Assembly (NCBI GenBank): GCA_965602855.1
Contig: CBFCZV010000006.1
Coordinates: forward strand, 19,433-83,432
Length of the DNA stretch: 64,000 nucleotides
Reading direction: 5' to 3'
Source: LH-M37 sp965602855
GTDB taxonomy: Bacteria; Pseudomonadota; Gammaproteobacteria; SZUA-229
Position numbers and translations under genes: made by a program. The notes under the pieces were generated by a model. That model ran no database searches and was not told where the DNA came from. It saw nothing but the letters and a program-made list of their open reading frames with translations. Below are positions 48,939 through 58,059 of this stretch, piece after piece. The first letter of the stretch is position 1. Each line of letters starts with the position of its first letter.

Positions 48939-50185
48939 TGCAAATATTATTATCTGCCTATGCTTGTGAACCTGGTTTGGGTTCAGAAGCTGCTGTTGGT
49001 TGGGGCTGGGCAACGCACCTATCACCACAAAATAATGTCCACGTTATAACGCGTGAATCTAATCGTGATCTCATTGAGCAGGAATTAGCTGAACGGCCAA
49101 TAAAGAATCTTCACTTTCATTATTATGACTTACCTGGCTGGGCACGTCGTTGGAAAAAGGGTAGCACAGGTGTTCACCTCTACTACATACTTTGGCAATA
49201 TGGAGCCTATAAGTTTTCCAAAACTATAATTAAAAAAATTAGTTTTGATATTGTTCATCATGTCACGTTCGTTAGTACTCGCTTTCCAAGCTTCATGGGG
49301 AAACTTGGCCCTCCATTTGTTTTTGGCCCTGTAGCTGGTGGAGAAACAGCACCTATAGCACTGTGGTGGTCAATGGATAGGGCTTCACGTATAAAAGAAT
49401 TTCTAAGATCAATTTCTATTATGTGGATTAAACACTCCCTGCTTATGCGTAAAACGTTCGCTACTGCTTCGCATATTATTACAACTTCATCACAAACAAC
49501 TGAATTAATACCAAAAAAATATCACCGCAATGTAACACAATCATTAGGCATTGCTCTTTCAGATGATGAAATGGCAGAGCTTGGAGCCACACTACAATCA
49601 AAAGCTAAAGAAACAGGCCACTTCAGGGTATTTTTTGCAGGCAGGTTTCTACACTGGAAAGGCATGGATTTTGGCTTAAAAGCATTTTCACTATTGGTCA
49701 AAGATATAGAATCAACCAATTTAACAATGATTGGTGATGGAATCGCCAAAAAAACATGGCAACAAATGTGCAATGACTTAAATGTTGATAGCAATGTTAA
49801 ATGGGTTACACGAATGTCACGTCCACAATTTTTAAATTCTTTAAAAAATTTTGATGTACTTCTCTTCCCTAGCTTACATGATTCAGGAGGAATGGTAGTG
49901 CTTGAAGCTATGGCAGCAGGCATACCCGTAGTCTGTCTCGATATCGGCGGCCCATCGCTATTAATTGATGATACCTGTGGTATAAGAGTACCGGCAACCA
50001 CCCCAGATGAAACCATTAATGACATATACCAGGCTTTATTAGAACTTGCGACAAACCCTGAAAAACTTCAGGCACAATCACAAGCGGCAGTACAGCGAGC
50101 AAATAACCAATTTACCTGGAAGAAGAAAGCACAGAATATTATTGAAATTTATGAAGCGGCTATAACTGAGTACAACAAAAAATGA
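48938..50185 (+). CDS. Family 4 glycosyltransferase
   Basis: 415 residues, GT-B fold. The N-terminal LLSAYACEPGLGSEAAVGWGWA is typical of a GT4 subgroup; the C-terminal nucleotide-sugar domain has FFAGRFLHWKGMDFGLKAF and the E-x7-E motif in FPSLHDSGGMVVLEAMAAGIP. One-base overlap with the preceding GT2 shows coupling. Confidence 0.92.
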   Translation: MQILLSAYACEPGLGSEAAVGWGWATHLSPQNNVHVITRESNRDLIEQELAERPIKNLHFHYYDLPGWARRWKKGSTGVHLYYILWQYGAYKFSKTIIKKISFDIVHHVTFVSTRFPSFMGKLGPPFVFGPVAGGETAPIALWWSMDRASRIKEFLRSISIMWIKHSLLMRKTFATASHIITTSSQTTELIPKKYHRNVTQSLGIALSDDEMAELGATLQSKAKETGHFRVFFAGRFLHWKGMDFGLKAFSLLVKDIESTNLTMIGDGIAKKTWQQMCNDLNVDSNVKWVTRMSRPQFLNSLKNFDVLLFPSLHDSGGMVVLEAMAAGIPVVCLDIGGPSLLIDDTCGIRVPATTPDETINDIYQALLELATNPEKLQAQSQAAVQRANNQFTWKKKAQNIIEIYEAAITEYNKK

Positions 50186-50330
50186 GCCCTTTATAACAAA
50201 CTCAGCAATCTGAAAATATAAATACTTAGAATTTTTTAACCATATCTGATGCCATTATTATAAAATCAATTCCATTATGAATTGCACGTTAAAAAATTAT
50301 TATTTAATCACTTTTAAGCCTTAACCTCTA

Positions 50331-51479
50331 ATGAAAATCAAAGTCCTTATATCGCATAATCAATATCAACAACTTGGTGGTGAAGATTCTGTTGTTCATG
50401 AAGAAATAAATTTGCTTCGCAGCAATGGTCACGAAGTATTAACTTATGAGCGAGATAATGCTGAACTTAAAGACATTAATAAAGTTACAATTATAAAGGA
50501 CTCTATATGGTCAACAAAAACAACTCATGAAATAGATAAAATCATTCATGACTTTAAACCTGATATTATTCATTCACACAACACAACCCCGCTAATATCA
50601 CCATCATTATATTGGGCTGCTTCTAAAAATAATATACCCATTGTACAAACACTTCATAATTTTCGTTTATTTTGCCTGCAGGCAATGTTTTTACGTAAAG
50701 GGGAAATTTGCGAAGACTGTATTGGCAAGATGCCATGGCGTGGCATTATTAGAAAATGTTACCGAAATTCAACCTCTCAAAGCTCAGTACTTGCTACGTC
50801 ATTGATCACACATCGATTACTGGGTACGTATGATAATAAAGTTACGCGGTATATTGCTCTCAACAATTTCTGTAAAGATCTCTTTATAAAAGGAGGATTA
50901 CCTCCGGATCGCATAGTGACAAAACCTAATTTTGTCGACATTAAAGAGTCTTCAGGAAAGCATACCGGTAATCCACTTTTTGTTGGTCGTCTATCACCAG
51001 AAAAAGGCATAGATACACTTGTCAAAGCAGTCTCACAAACAAGTGATATAGTTATTGATGTTATTGGTACAGGCCCTCTCGAATCTAGCTTAGCCAATAA
51101 TAGAGGAATCAATCTATACGGCTGGCAAGAAAAAAATGAAATATACAAAATAATGAGTAATGCCGCATACTTAATTATGCCCAGTATTTGGTATGAAACA
51201 TTTGGACTTGTTATAATAGAGGCTTTTGCAAATGGGCTACCTGTAATCACAAGTAGATTAGGTGCGATGAATGATCTGGTTGTAGATGGAGTTACTGGGC
51301 TTCTATTCGAGCCGGGATCATCTAAAGACCTACTTGAAAAAATGTTGTGGGCTAACAACAATCCAGAAAAAATGATCATAATGGGAAAGGAAGCACGCAA
51401 TATTTATAAAAAGCACTACTCTCCAGACGTCAATTACACTCAACTAATAGATATTTACAATGAAGCACTTGCCTCATGA
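50331..51479 (+). CDS. Family 4 glycosyltransferase
   Basis: 382 residues. LISHNQYQQLGGEDSVVHEE at the N-terminus, HNFRLFCLQAMFLRKGEICEDC with a small Cys group, FVGRLSPEKGIDTLVKAV, and MPSIWYETFGLVIIEAFANG (E-x7-E). A 145-base gap precedes it in which no promoter could be recognised. Confidence 0.92.
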   Translation: MKIKVLISHNQYQQLGGEDSVVHEEINLLRSNGHEVLTYERDNAELKDINKVTIIKDSIWSTKTTHEIDKIIHDFKPDIIHSHNTTPLISPSLYWAASKNNIPIVQTLHNFRLFCLQAMFLRKGEICEDCIGKMPWRGIIRKCYRNSTSQSSVLATSLITHRLLGTYDNKVTRYIALNNFCKDLFIKGGLPPDRIVTKPNFVDIKESSGKHTGNPLFVGRLSPEKGIDTLVKAVSQTSDIVIDVIGTGPLESSLANNRGINLYGWQEKNEIYKIMSNAAYLIMPSIWYETFGLVIIEAFANGLPVITSRLGAMNDLVVDGVTGLLFEPGSSKDLLEKMLWANNNPEKMIIMGKEARNIYKKHYSPDVNYTQLIDIYNEALAS

Positions 51480-51623
51480 TGTTATTATCAAGAGGAAATA
51501 ACAACGAAAAGTTAAATAGTGATATTCAATGAAATATATTTGAACAATGAGTTACAACGACATCTCTTAAGGCTGTTAGCACAACAAAAACAATTAGATT
51601 GCATTCTCTTTGATTAATAAAAT

Positions 51624-52676
51624 ATGAATAATAACTCCGCAAGCTCTCGTCACAAAAGACTAGACATAACTAAAGGGCTTCTTATTTATGCTATGTTGCT
51701 CTCACATGCATGGGGGACAATTTCACTCCTAAACCCACCAATAGATATAAGATATTCAGTAACATTTGTTACAAGTTCTTATGTTTTTATATCTGGCTTT
51801 ATTCTAGGAAAATTCTTGTTACCAGGCTACATCAATAATCCTTATTACCGTTTAAGAAGAGATTTAGGAAGGGCATCAAAACTTTTTCTGATTTATTTTA
51901 TACCTAATATGCTGTTATATTTTGGTAATTATAGAAGCATTTATGACAATATAGATTTTTACACGTGGTTTGTATCTCTCATCATAAACCCTATAAATGA
52001 TCTCCCTGTATTTGAAATATTATACTCAATCTCTGTATTTATGGCAGCCGGCTCCACCTTGTTTTATTTTCTCACAAGAGCCGCTAATATGAACACCCCC
52101 AATATAATGAAATCTACTGGGTTAATTGCCTTAGTTATCAGCCTAATTCTAATTGTTTCAGACATCCTAGATAGATTAGTTGGCTTCGGATTTTTAGGAC
52201 TTTCTATCGGTATTTGCACTAATGGTTTTCAAAATTATAAATGCACATTTACTCGCATATCATTTAATTCGAAGTCTTATCTAATTATAGGAATAACTTT
52301 AGTCTCATCTTCAATCTACTTTGCATTTATACAAGGGGCATTAATCTATGAGCTATATTATATCCCTTATGTATTGATGGCATTAATCGGCACCTATTCT
52401 ATCAGCGCATATATAGATTCATCGCCTTCCATGGTTAATAAAATTATCGTTATGCTCGGGAGACATTCATTATTTATTTACATATTCCAGGTTACTATAT
52501 GTCGTTTATTTTATCTATTAATTAACGAACATTATCACTCATCATCTAATTATTTTTTGATTTTTATATCGGTGCTCTTATTTGTTGGAATTTTGATGAT
52601 TATCATTTCTACCTTAATTGAGTTTCTTTCTAAGTATCCTAGGTTTAGTTTTATTTACAATAATATTTTCAGATGA
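51624..52676 (+). CDS. Membrane acyltransferase (OpgC/acyltransferase-3-like)
   Basis: 350 residues with about ten hydrophobic helices. The start HKRLDITKGLLIYAMLLSHAW (catalytic-type His) matches the OpgC/acyltransferase-3 family, which acetylates or succinylates polysaccharides on the periplasmic side. Its 3' end is repeated, decayed, at 55717-55956. Preceded by a 144-base AT-rich gap. Confidence 0.8.
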   Translation: MNNNSASSRHKRLDITKGLLIYAMLLSHAWGTISLLNPPIDIRYSVTFVTSSYVFISGFILGKFLLPGYINNPYYRLRRDLGRASKLFLIYFIPNMLLYFGNYRSIYDNIDFYTWFVSLIINPINDLPVFEILYSISVFMAAGSTLFYFLTRAANMNTPNIMKSTGLIALVISLILIVSDILDRLVGFGFLGLSIGICTNGFQNYKCTFTRISFNSKSYLIIGITLVSSSIYFAFIQGALIYELYYIPYVLMALIGTYSISAYIDSSPSMVNKIIVMLGRHSLFIYIFQVTICRLFYLLINEHYHSSSNYFLIFISVLLFVGILMIIISTLIEFLSKYPRFSFIYNNIFR

Positions 52677-52813
52677 GGCTATTCGTTAATCATTCTTAAC
52701 TGTGCCATAATATATCAAAAGCCCAAATATTGCCCAAAAGATATTCGAATAGACAACTATATTCGCCATTGACGATGCCAGTAATACAATCACCATCGAA
52801 GCGACAATTGACG
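52437..52813 (+). repeat. Direct repeat, left copy (acyltransferase 3' end + wzy 3' end)
   Basis: About 377 bases that recur, shifted by 3280 bases, at 55717-56093 in the same orientation. The copy spans the end of the acyltransferase gene and a convergent fragment of wzy. Identity is highest in the last 45 bases and lower in the first part. Confidence 0.88.
52686..52813 (-). pseudogene. Truncated wzy/O-antigen ligase 3' end
   Basis: The minus-strand frame reads SIVASMVIVLLASSMANIVV, YSNIFWAIFGLLIYYG, TVKND and stop, matching residues about 360-402 of the intact polymerase at 55858-57174. Upstream of 52813 the similarity ends abruptly, so this is a fragment left by a duplication or insertion. 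Confidence 0.85.
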
Positions 52814-52981
52814 GTGTTTTTTTATAATCATTATAATTTCCTGAACTTCTAATAAATACCAAACTATAGAACACTAGAAGTGGGTTGATTGAAAAAACTC
52901 TTCTTTTGCATAAACAGCCACATATCAGGAATGGGCTATACTTTTGTTCTTTAATTAAAAAACATGATTAATCCAAGCCTC

Positions 52982-54052
52982 TCAGCTACAACTATTTAGA
53001 TGCGAATAATTGTATATCGACCAATCTTGTGAGCATAGAACTTCAAAAATTTTATCAATAATTTCAATATAATTATCACTTGATACTCTAATCATAAAAT
53101 CACCATCTTTTGAAAAAATACTTTTTACAACTGTATCGCCAAGCAGTGTGTTGGTGTGCGTAAATGTACTGTCAGTATAGTATTTATCCATCATAAGGTC
53201 AGATATGTATTCAGGATTAATCATATATACGAAGTCTGTAGCACCTAATACTGCCTCAATAAAACTAACATAATTTTCTTTCCTTTTCATAAACATAAGA
53301 TACGGGTGATAAATTGTTACAAATGGAATCAACTCTCCATCGTAATCATTAAATATTTTTTGGAAATAATACACCTCTCTACGTGATGTATCCTTTATCA
53401 CAAGCGGCAATCTAGAAATAAGACTGTTCGCTTTTTGTTTGTCTATTTTATATCTGATCAGGCCATTTAACTCATCACCAATTTTAATGGCTTTTGATCC
53501 AGTTAAATTGAATTCTATTTTGGAGATAGATTTTTCGACAGTTTCTAGTGTTAGATAGTCAAAAATAGAAATTCCATTTGTTCCTTTTGTGAGCGTATCA
53601 CCCCTATAAGGGTATTTTCCAAATAAATTATAGTCATCTATACCATATAGCACTAACTTTATGCCTGACTTCTTACCGAAATGCCGAATATAATTGTAGT
53701 GCTCGGATGCCATTGAAGCACCAATAGAAAAATTAACCCATTTATGATTAGTTATTTTATCCAGTGTTATAGTATTTATAAATGCTATCTGGGATGACCC
53801 AATTATTGCTGCATTCGAATTAGGTATGTAGGCATCCATGTAATTAATTTTATCCACACTTTTAGAATGCATAGAAACACTTTCAGCATTAATCCCTTCG
53901 ATAGTAACAACTGCGTCACCATAGGGGTTAATCAAAATATTGAATAGAAATATAAGCAGCAATATACCGTATACTGATAACACCACCCATTTTATGTTGT
54001 TCTTACAAAACCCACTACGGACTTTTTTAGTATATAAATCCATTGTCATCAT
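52982..54052 (-). CDS. Membrane-anchored SGNH-like protein, probable partner of the MBOAT acyltransferase
   Basis: 356 residues. One N-terminal helix (about 23-43), the rest periplasmic. The segment NAAIIGSSQIAFI resembles the nucleophile block of AlgJ/AlgX/DltD-type SGNH proteins, with LVLYGIDDYNLFG and a C-terminal DSTFTHTNTLLGD as possible further blocks. It starts 45 bases after the MBOAT stop, and this gene order is common for acyl-transfer pairs. The family call is tentative; the coupling to MBOAT is the main support. Confidence 0.6.
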   Translation of the reverse strand: MMTMDLYTKKVRSGFCKNNIKWVVLSVYGILLLIFLFNILINPYGDAVVTIEGINAESVSMHSKSVDKINYMDAYIPNSNAAIIGSSQIAFINTITLDKITNHKWVNFSIGASMASEHYNYIRHFGKKSGIKLVLYGIDDYNLFGKYPYRGDTLTKGTNGISIFDYLTLETVEKSISKIEFNLTGSKAIKIGDELNGLIRYKIDKQKANSLISRLPLVIKDTSRREVYYFQKIFNDYDGELIPFVTIYHPYLMFMKRKENYVSFIEAVLGATDFVYMINPEYISDLMMDKYYTDSTFTHTNTLLGDTVVKSIFSKDGDFMIRVSSDNYIEIIDKIFEVLCSQDWSIYNYSHLNSCS

Positions 54053-54097
54053 TTCGCGCCTATAAAATAAGCCATGTGATACAAGGACTCACGATAA

Positions 54098-55540
54098 CTA
54101 GAATTGAAAATAAAGGAATTCACTTGCCTGCCTCAAATTAACCAATGGTATTAATACCAAAAGAAATATTGCTAAATAAAATATTCGCTTATTATTATAT
54201 TTCATAAATAAAATAAATATTTTATCTTCAACTAGTACAATAATCATAAATATAACTAAAACAATTATAGTAGTTATGGGATTTGAAACTATAATCCAAT
54301 CAAGCGGCAAAACAAATTCCATGCCTCTAAGATAAGGAACCCCACTAAATTCTACCCCGCTGAAACCAAACATTCCTTTTAATACTTTAATTGCATCCTG
54401 GAATTCTTTTGCCCTGAAAAACACCCACGCAATGTTGACAAAATTCATTGTAATAAACCAGGCGACAATGCTATTCATTACAAAACCAGTTCTGCTCCAT
54501 GCCCTATGAGCCATTAGAGCCAAACCATGCAATAACCCCCAAAAAACAAATGTCCATCCTGCACCGTGCCATAGGCCGCCCAACAAGAACGTCATCAGTA
54601 AATTATTATAGGTTTTGAATCCTCCATTACGATTACCTCCCAAAGGAATATATACATAATCCCTCAAAAATCTCGACAAAGTAATATGCCATCTTCTCCA
54701 GAATTCCTGTATGTTCGTTGACTTATATGGGTAGTTAAAGTTAACAGGTAACTTTATATTAAAAAGTAACGCAATACCAATCGCCATATCAGTATAACCA
54801 CAGAAATCAAAATATAGCTGAAACGTGTAACTAAGACTCGTACCCCATGCCTCTAACAAAGTTAAACTCTCAGATACATCAAAGCCAGGTGTAGCAATCA
54901 TCGCAAAACTATCTGCAATAACAACTTTTTTAAATAACCCTATACTGAATATAAACATACCAACGACTATGTTTCGATAATTCTTAATTTTGTTTCTCAT
55001 GCCGATAAATTGCGGCATCATTTCACTATGATGGACAATAGGACCAGCAATCAACTGCGGGAAAAAAGTAACAAAAACCGCATAGTTTAAAAAATCATAT
55101 TCTTTTGTTCCACCTCGATAGCTATCTACCAAATAGGCTATTTGTTGAAATGTATAAAAACTAATTGCCAGTGGAAGAACCAGATTCAGTGATGAAATAT
55201 CAGCATTAAACGCCTCATTATAATTAAAAATAAAAAAATCCGAATATTTGAAGTATCCAAGAAGAACTAGATTGCACGTGATACCAACTATCAAAATAGA
55301 TTTTTTAGAAACACGCTTATTCGCATCCTGACCTAGCATGCTTCCTAAAACAAAATTAAATAACATTGATGATAAAATGAGCGGCAGATATGAAATATCC
55401 CACCATGAATAAAAGAATAACGAGCTAAAAACAAGGAATGCCCTACTTGCGACAATTAGCCGAAGCTGATTTAGCTTGAAATAAACTAAAAACACAAAGG
55501 GGAGAAAAAATAAAATAAATCCGTAGGAATTAAATAACAC
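54098..55540 (-). CDS. MBOAT family O-acyltransferase (AlgI-like)
   Basis: 480 residues, GTG start (MLFNSYGFILFF is the normal family start). Signatures: LAISFYTFQQIAYLVDSY, FFPQLIAGPIVHH, NIQEFWRRWHITLSRFLRDY, YIPLGGNR, and LLGGLWHGAGWTFVFWGLLHG with the catalytic His. It passes acyl groups across the membrane for polysaccharide O-acylation. With the SGNH-like gene it forms a cassette between the direct repeats. Confidence 0.93.
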   Translation of the reverse strand: MLFNSYGFILFFLPFVFLVYFKLNQLRLIVASRAFLVFSSLFFYSWWDISYLPLILSSMLFNFVLGSMLGQDANKRVSKKSILIVGITCNLVLLGYFKYSDFFIFNYNEAFNADISSLNLVLPLAISFYTFQQIAYLVDSYRGGTKEYDFLNYAVFVTFFPQLIAGPIVHHSEMMPQFIGMRNKIKNYRNIVVGMFIFSIGLFKKVVIADSFAMIATPGFDVSESLTLLEAWGTSLSYTFQLYFDFCGYTDMAIGIALLFNIKLPVNFNYPYKSTNIQEFWRRWHITLSRFLRDYVYIPLGGNRNGGFKTYNNLLMTFLLGGLWHGAGWTFVFWGLLHGLALMAHRAWSRTGFVMNSIVAWFITMNFVNIAWVFFRAKEFQDAIKVLKGMFGFSGVEFSGVPYLRGMEFVLPLDWIIVSNPITTIIVLVIFMIIVLVEDKIFILFMKYNNKRIFYLAIFLLVLIPLVNLRQASEFLYFQF

Positions 55541-55716
55541 TGGTTTATCCTTAGTTATTGCTGTTTTATTATATTGACTCGTTACTACAAAGACCTGCTC
55601 AATCTATATCCTTATTTTAAGTATTTAAGTAAATAAGAATTTATTTAAATTACTCACATAGAAAAAGAGATATGCACTCTATTTGAAGACTGGTCGTATC
55701 ATTCAGCATAAACTCA

Positions 55717-55956
55717 ATAAATTATCTCCACAACGTTATCGGGAGATATTAATTATTTGCTTATTCCTGGTTATTATATGTCGTTTGTTTTATCTATTAA
55801 TTAATAAATATTATTAATTATCATCTAACCATTTTATTATTTTTTATATGTGTACTCTTATTCACTGGGATTTCTATGATTAATATTTCCATCATGATTG
55901 AGTTTCTTTCTAAGTATCCTAGGTTTAGTTTTGTCTATAACTATATTTTCAGATGA
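55717..55956 (+). pseudogene. Decayed 3' end of the OpgC-like acyltransferase gene
   Basis: Aligns with the last 240 bases of the gene ending at 52676 (TTATATGTCGTTTGTTTTAT and IEFLSKYPRFSF codons), but has substitutions and small indels that break the frame. The 55541-55857 gap between genes contains only this and AT-rich sequence. Confidence 0.82.
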
Positions 55957-56093
55957 AACTATTCGTTCCTCGTTCTTAACCGCACCATAACTAATCAAAA
56001 GTCCGAATATTGCCCAAAAAATATTCGAATAGACCACTACATACGCCATAGACGATGCCAGTAATACAATCACCATCGAAGCGACAATTGACG
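55717..56093 (+). repeat. Direct repeat, right copy
   Basis: Right copy of the 377-base repeat. It overlaps the 3' end of the intact wzy gene and a decayed 3' end of the acyltransferase gene. Where the intact gene has a TGA at 52674, the copy has TGA at 55954. Confidence 0.88.
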
Positions 56094-57174
56094 ATACAAC
56101 TTTTCGATCTTTATTGTGTCCTGCACCAATGCTCCATCTAAACGCTAAAGAAAAAAGTATTATGAGCGGAATAATTGACAACACACCTCCCTTTAACATA
56201 AACAACAACCACATGTTATGTATTCCGGCAATCATTCCCATATACGCCATTTGTTTATCTGTTGGCAAGCCAAATAATGGATGTTCAAAGATCAACTCTA
56301 GCGACATGATGTAGGAATCCCACCGATCCATTACACTCTGTCTCGTACCACCCGACCCTAGTATCAAATCTAATAAGAATGGATACAACACATATCCAGC
56401 AATTAGGGCAGTCACTCCTGCGACAAAAATCAAAAAATAATTAATAAATCTTTCAGAGCCTTTCATTTTAATTATGCGCATCATCACCCTATAAGACACA
56501 TAACCAATAATTATTGATAAAACAACGTTTCGTGACTGCGATGCAATAACACCCGCCAATAAAATGACTATCATCAATAGCTTTACTAATGGATTTATTT
56601 TTATTGGCTTTGGTATTAGGTATAGCAACACAAATAAAGAGAAGGTCAACATAATTGCCATATCTCCATAGTTTGCTAACAATCCTGCTGATCTACCTAT
56701 ACCCTCTAATCCTAGCCTGTCGCCAGCCACGCTCCGACTAAATTCCAAATGAATTATGTCTACTGCCTGCAAAAATGCAAAAGAAGCAATAACTATCCCA
56801 TCTATAAGAATTATGACTAGCGTTCGTTTATATTGATATATCGTTGATATAAATAGTAATGGAATTATAAAGTAAAGCTTGAACTTCACTTCTGGGATCA
56901 TGATCTTAAGCATGTCACTAAAAGTGCCTGTAGACGTAAATGCCATTATAAGAAACATTAAATGAATGATAACCAATGTAATTACAATTCTTACTCTGCG
57001 CGCACTCTCGAGTGTGGAGTTAGTTGTTATTAACTGTACGGGTATTAAAATAACTAACAATATTGTTAATATATTATCTAAAGATAACGATCCATATATA
57101 TCAAACTGATTAAACGGAAGCGCCAGCAACCATAGTATAAAGATCCTATCAATATTTGTTGTACGATTATTCAT
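55858..57174 (-). CDS. Wzy polymerase / O-antigen ligase-like membrane protein
   Basis: 438 residues with about 11-12 helices and a periplasmic loop (about 265-325: GSGGTRQSVMDRWDSYIMSL, HPLFGLP) typical of Wzy_C proteins. It would polymerise repeat units or ligate the polymer. The last 36 residues (403-438) extend beyond the point where the duplicated copy has a TAA stop; they are read from DNA antisense to the old acyltransferase remnant, so this tail is recent. Confidence 0.85.
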   Translation of the reverse strand: MNNRTTNIDRIFILWLLALPFNQFDIYGSLSLDNILTILLVILIPVQLITTNSTLESARRVRIVITLVIIHLMFLIMAFTSTGTFSDMLKIMIPEVKFKLYFIIPLLFISTIYQYKRTLVIILIDGIVIASFAFLQAVDIIHLEFSRSVAGDRLGLEGIGRSAGLLANYGDMAIMLTFSLFVLLYLIPKPIKINPLVKLLMIVILLAGVIASQSRNVVLSIIIGYVSYRVMMRIIKMKGSERFINYFLIFVAGVTALIAGYVLYPFLLDLILGSGGTRQSVMDRWDSYIMSLELIFEHPLFGLPTDKQMAYMGMIAGIHNMWLLFMLKGGVLSIIPLIILFSLAFRWSIGAGHNKDRKVVSSIVASMVIVLLASSMAYVVVYSNIFWAIFGLLISYGAVKNEERIVSSENIVIDKTKPRILRKKLNHDGNINHRNPSE

Positions 57175-57231
57175 GTTCTTTAAATAAGAGATTCTCTGTT
57201 TTTCAAATTTTAAGCGAAGAAGTATTCCGGG

Positions 57232-57996
57232 CTATTTTCTTTTTATCAGTTGTAAAAGCAACTGCTTTACGATAACCAAAACAAAAATTGTGTTCGTATA
57301 AAAATATCGCTTCCACAATCTTCCAGGCTCACGATACAATCGGTACAACCATTCTAAACTGTACTTTTTCATCCATTCCGGCGCACGTGATTTGACTCCT
57401 GCATGAAAATCAAAACCAGCACCCACGCCCAGTAGTACAGCCGGTTTCAGCTGTTCCCAGTGTTTAGCCATCCAGTATTCCTGTTTTGGCGCACCAAGTC
57501 CAACCCATATAACATCAGCTCCTGATTTACTGATACTGTCAAGATTGTTTTCAATTTCCAATGATGCCAGCTCCCTAAAGGGAGGCGAACAAGCTCCTAC
57601 GATAACAGCTTCTGGGTATAGTCCTGAGAAATTTTCTCTAAGTTTTTCAAGGGTATCAGGCGTAGAACCATAAAAATAATGCTTGATACCTTTTGCAGAA
57701 CTAAAAAAGTTCGGCATGAAGTCGGGACCAGCAACCTGATCTACTGGCAATTTATCACGTACTCTTCCAACAAGAGATAATGGTTTTCCATCAGGCATAG
57801 ACATGAACGATTGATTGGTTATTTTTCTAAGCTTGTGATCTTTCATCGCAGTAACTACTGTATGCACGTTTGAAAAGCAAATATAGCCTCCCTCTCCAGA
57901 ACTAACGCGATCTATAACAGCTTCAACAGCGTCTTCAGGTTCAGTTACTGATATCATAGACCCCAATACATCAAAGCGATCATGTGTGCGGCCCAT
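57232..57996 (-). CDS. WecG/TagA/CpsF family glycosyltransferase (GT26)
   Basis: 254 residues. Signatures: MPDGKPLSLVGR, ADVIWVGLGAPKQEYWM, GVGAGFDFHAGVKSRAPEWM, LEWLYRLYREPGRLWKRY. The family adds ManNAc, ManNAcA or another sugar to a lipid-linked GlcNAc, fitting the WecA-like initiator and the dehydrogenase next to it. A C-terminal hydrophobic/basic end associates it with the membrane. Confidence 0.93.
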   Translation of the reverse strand: MGRTHDRFDVLGSMISVTEPEDAVEAVIDRVSSGEGGYICFSNVHTVVTAMKDHKLRKITNQSFMSMPDGKPLSLVGRVRDKLPVDQVAGPDFMPNFFSSAKGIKHYFYGSTPDTLEKLRENFSGLYPEAVIVGACSPPFRELASLEIENNLDSISKSGADVIWVGLGAPKQEYWMAKHWEQLKPAVLLGVGAGFDFHAGVKSRAPEWMKKYSLEWLYRLYREPGRLWKRYFYTNTIFVLVIVKQLLLQLIKRK

Positions 57997-58059
57997 GCTT
58001 ATATACCCCTCAATACAGGCATTTGTATTTTTTTAAAATATCTTATAATAAATACTAAG

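Noticed and set aside
49522..51400. Minus-strand open frames opposite the two GT4 genes
   Set aside because: Both sense frames have full GT4 motifs; the antisense frames do not resemble any protein.
52814..52874. Possible 62-codon gene including the wzy remnant
   Set aside because: The part before 52813 has no similarity to wzy; the open frame is an accidental joining of flanking DNA and the fragment.
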